Source: Treponema sp.
GTDB lineage: Bacteria; Spirochaetota; Spirochaetia; Treponematales; Treponemataceae
Direction of reading: 5' to 3'
DNA: 17,713 bases
NCBI GenBank assembly: GCA_022510885.1
Contig: JAFLSP010000009.1
Span: 6,283-23,995, forward strand
This document shows positions 15,640 through 17,713 of the stretch, piece by piece. Positions within the stretch are counted from its first letter, which is position 1, and each line of letters begins with the position of its first letter. The notes below the pieces were generated by a model. The model made no database searches, was not told the origin of the DNA, and saw only the letters and a program-made list of their open reading frames with translations. Position numbers and translations under genes: made by a program.

Positions 15640-17136
15640 TCACGCCACGAATGCCTTTTTCAGGAAGTCCAGGTCAAGCTCGGGATAGAGCACGTGCCTT
15701 GCAAGCAGTGCCGCGACGCGCCCGCGCGCCTCGTCCCTTGTCGCCTCGTCCAGCTCGATTTTGCCTTTCGCGGGCTTGCCGTCCTTCGTCACGCCCGGCC
15801 TCGTCCCCTTCAGCACGAAGTCGATGATTGCGGCGACCTCGCCCATCTCGTCCTCGGTGAAGCCGAGCGTCGTCAGCGCGGGCGTTCCCAGGCGCAGGCC
15901 GCTCGTCCACCAGGCACCGTTCTTGTCGTAGGGAAGCGCGTTCGCGTTTGCCGTCACGCCGCACGCGAACAGCGCCGCCTCCGCCTGCTTGCCCGTCAGC
16001 CCGTAGGACGTGATGTCGGCGAGCATCAGGTGGTTGTCCGTGCCGCCCGTCTGCAAGCGCACGCCCTTTTCCTGCAAGACCTTTGCCAGCGCCTGCGCGT
16101 TCTTCACCACGTTCTGCGCATAGGTCTGATAGGCGGGCGTGTTCGCTTCCCTGAGCGCGACCGCCTTTGCCGCCATCACGTGCGGGAGCGGACCGCCGAG
16201 CACCATCGGGCAGCCCTTGTTCACGTAGTCGGCGAATTCCTTTTTGCACAGAATCATCGCGCCGCGCGGCCCGCGCAGCGTCTTGTGCGTCGTGGTCGTC
16301 ACGATGTCCGCCCACTTGACCGGGTCGTAGTCGCCCGTAAAGACCTTGCCCGCGACCAGGCCCGCGAAATGCGCCATGTCCACCATGAGCACCGCGCCGC
16401 ACTTGTCGGCAATCTCGCGGAAACGCCGCATATTGATTTTGCGCGGATAGGCGGAATAGCCGGTCAGCAGGATGAGCGGACGCACCTCCATCGCCTGCCG
16501 CTCGATTTCGTCGTAGTCGAGCAGTCCCGTCTCCCTATCGACGCCGTAGGGATGGCTCTCGAACATCCGCGCCGAGACGTTCATCTTGTAGCCGTGGGTC
16601 AGGTGCCCGCCGCACGAGTAGTCCAGCCCCATCAGCCGCTGGTTGCCGAAGCGCGCGCGCAGCTGCGCGAACTGCTCCGCCGTCAAATCGTTCAGGCTCT
16701 TCACGCCCAGCTCCTCCAGGGCGGGGGTCTCGACCCGCGCGCTCAGGATTGCCCAGTAGGCGACGAGGTTCGTGTCCGCGCCCGAATGCGGCTGCACGTA
16801 GGCGTAGTCCGCGCCGAAGAGCTTTTCCGCCTCGCGCGCCGCCGTGTTCTCCACGCTGTCCACGTTCACGCAGCCGCCGTAGTAGCGGTGCTCCGGGAAG
16901 CCCTCCGCGTACTTGTCGGTCAGCAGGTTCCCCATGGCCGCCTGCACCGCGAGCGAGCAGTAGTTCTCGCTCGCCACCAGCTTCAGGTGCGTGCGCTGGT
17001 TCTCGATTTCGCGCACCACGTCCGCCGCGATTGACGGACTGACCGCCGCGACCTGCTGCAAATTCGCCACATACGCCGTCATCGCCGCCGTGGGATGCCC
17101 GGTCGATGCCAAATAGGATTCCAAAGGTGTGGACAT
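15640..17136 (-). CDS. glyA: Serine hydroxymethyltransferase
   Basis: GlyA, a PLP enzyme, converts serine and THF to glycine and 5,10-methylene-THF. Glycine feeds GAR synthesis and the folate feeds PurN, which explains its place ahead of the pur genes. The 498-residue product is longer than the E. coli enzyme (417), with an extra segment near 138-168 and a longer N-terminus and C-terminal part, as in other spirochaetes. Motifs include LVASENYCS (53-61), YAEGFPEHRYYGG (76-88), VDMAHFAGLVAGK (252-264) and TTTTHKTLRGPRGAM (280-294), with PLP-binding Lys285. The ATG has a clear AGGAGA eight or so bases upstream. It appears to head the operon; I cannot pick a convincing promoter in the 60-base gap upstream, nor any riboswitch. 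Confidence 0.96.
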   Translation of the reverse strand: MSTPLESYLASTGHPTAAMTAYVANLQQVAAVSPSIAADVVREIENQRTHLKLVASENYCSLAVQAAMGNLLTDKYAEGFPEHRYYGGCVNVDSVENTAAREAEKLFGADYAYVQPHSGADTNLVAYWAILSARVETPALEELGVKSLNDLTAEQFAQLRARFGNQRLMGLDYSCGGHLTHGYKMNVSARMFESHPYGVDRETGLLDYDEIERQAMEVRPLILLTGYSAYPRKINMRRFREIADKCGAVLMVDMAHFAGLVAGKVFTGDYDPVKWADIVTTTTHKTLRGPRGAMILCKKEFADYVNKGCPMVLGGPLPHVMAAKAVALREANTPAYQTYAQNVVKNAQALAKVLQEKGVRLQTGGTDNHLMLADITSYGLTGKQAEAALFACGVTANANALPYDKNGAWWTSGLRLGTPALTTLGFTEDEMGEVAAIIDFVLKGTRPGVTKDGKPAKGKIELDEATRDEARGRVAALLARHVLYPELDLDFLKKAFVA

Positions 17137-17196
17137 AGCATTCTCCTGCCTGTTGTTTACTGCTGTGCCAATGGTAACTGATATGCGGAAAAATTG

Positions 17197-17655
17197 CTAT
17201 ACAATCTGCACGATTTTTATGGCCGCGTGACCGTCTTTGTCCTCGATTGCGCCGCGCGCGAAGAGCTTGCCGTCAACCATAATCTCCGCGTACTCGGGCA
17301 CGATGCGGTCAAGCAGGATGGAGTCGCCGGCGCGCAGCTTCTCTATTTCCCAGCCGCGCCTCGTCGCCGTCCCGTAGACCACGGAAATGCGCTTGGGCGA
17401 GCTTGCGTTCGCCTGCGCGAGCACCTCCGCCATGCGCCGCTTGCGCTCCTCGATTTTCGCCGCGCGCGCCGCGTCCTTCTCCGCCTGCGAAGCGTCCGCC
17501 GGCAGCGCGCCGCCCACCATCAGCCGCTCAAGCTCGGTAGGGGAAAGGCTCACCGCCACGGGGTCGGGATTCTTCTCGTGCTCGTCGTTGTCCTTGCGGA
17601 CCTCGCTCAGGACGCGGTTCAGCTCGTCCTGCGAAAGCGAAACGTAATCTCTCAT
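17197..17655 (-). CDS. FliN-like flagellar motor switch protein (SpoA domain)
   Basis: The 152-residue product ends in a FliM/FliN C-terminal (SpoA) domain, about 88-150. It contains ISVVYGTATRRGWEIEKL, LRAGDSILLDR and EIMVDGKLFARGAI, the pattern of C-ring subunits that set flagellar rotation direction. The N-terminus carries VSLSQDELNRVL (5-16), like the FliM motif LSQDEIDALL that docks phosphorylated CheY. A second copy, VSLSPTELERLM, lies at 35-46. A charged helix, possibly a coiled coil, spans about 57-82. It is longer than a minimal FliN (E. coli 137) but lacks the FliM middle domain. The frame is open from 17694, but the ATG at 17655 is chosen because a promoter ends six bases upstream. 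Naming it FliN, FliY-like or a paralogue is uncertain. Confidence 0.75.
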   Translation of the reverse strand: MRDYVSLSQDELNRVLSEVRKDNDEHEKNPDPVAVSLSPTELERLMVGGALPADASQAEKDAARAAKIEERKRRMAEVLAQANASSPKRISVVYGTATRRGWEIEKLRAGDSILLDRIVPEYAEIMVDGKLFARGAIEDKDGHAAIKIVQIV

Positions 17656-17661
17656 GCTTAC

Positions 17662-17690
17662 AGTATACCACGCCTTGCGGAAAGGCACAA
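17662..17690 (-). promoter_or_regulatory. Promoter of the FliN-like gene, predicted leaderless
   Basis: On the minus strand, TTGTGC (17690-17685) and TATACT (17667-17662) are exactly 17 bases apart, and the -10 has an extended TGG in front (TGGTATACT). Six bases (GTAAGC) then lead to the ATG at 17655, so +1 should be the A of the start codon. No Shine-Dalgarno precedes it. Confidence 0.65.
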
Positions 17691-17713
17691 ACAATTTTCA
17701 CCAAGGCGACCAC

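Noticed and set aside
17137..17196. Possible glycine or THF riboswitch, or promoter, upstream of glyA
   Set aside because: The gap is only 60 bases, with no paired glycine- or folate-aptamer structure. TTGGCA and TTGTAT occur, but no -10 box lies at a normal distance.
17176..17216. Hairpin with a short T run after the FliN-like gene
   Set aside because: The stem is only about six base pairs, with a G-T pair, is AT-rich and overlaps the stop codon. Too weak to call a terminator.

Overview
This window looks like a piece of core chromosome from a GC-rich spirochaete, most likely in the Treponema group. The reasons are: a long spirochaete-type GlyA of about 500 residues; an OmpA-domain protein built like the modular treponemal protein Tp0624; a FliN-like flagellar switch protein lying outside any flagellar operon; YajC-SecD-SecF as separate genes with an enlarged SecF external domain; and two lipoproteins with relaxed lipoboxes. 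The genus is an inference from protein style. There are no RNA genes, insertion sequences, CRISPR arrays or phage genes, and no gene-free gap longer than 130 bases.

Left part (1-8300). asnS (plus strand) converges on ispH (minus strand), and the two reading frames overlap by 108 bases. To the right, a minus-strand operon yajC-secD-secF encodes the SecDF-YajC export accessory complex. It has its own promoter upstream and a textbook hairpin-plus-T-run terminator between secF and ispH. Next is a minus-strand pair, a six-helix membrane protein and a TPR lipoprotein, joined by a 4-base ATGA overlap.

Middle (8334-11968). A divergent promoter region starts a plus-strand run of three envelope genes: a TPR-like lipoprotein, a secreted MltD-type lytic transglycosylase with LysM, and an OmpA-domain periplasmic protein. 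Together they suggest a module for cutting and gripping peptidoglycan.

Right part (11969-17655). A tight minus-strand operon glyA-purE-purF-purM-purN supplies one-carbon units, glycine and four enzymes of de novo IMP synthesis. Its last gene abuts the OmpA gene stop to stop with no base between. Upstream lies the FliN-like gene.

The most interesting signal is regulatory. Four genes that begin transcription units (asnS, the 8369 lipoprotein, the transglycosylase and the FliN-like gene) have a sigma70-type -10 box ending exactly 6-7 bases before the ATG and no Shine-Dalgarno sequence. Their mRNAs would therefore start at the AUG (leaderless). Genes inside operons have clear Shine-Dalgarno sites. 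Other points worth checking are an Ala in place of the conserved intramembrane Asp of SecF, two tandem FliM-like docking motifs in the FliN-like protein, and the antisense-encoded C-terminal tail of IspH.
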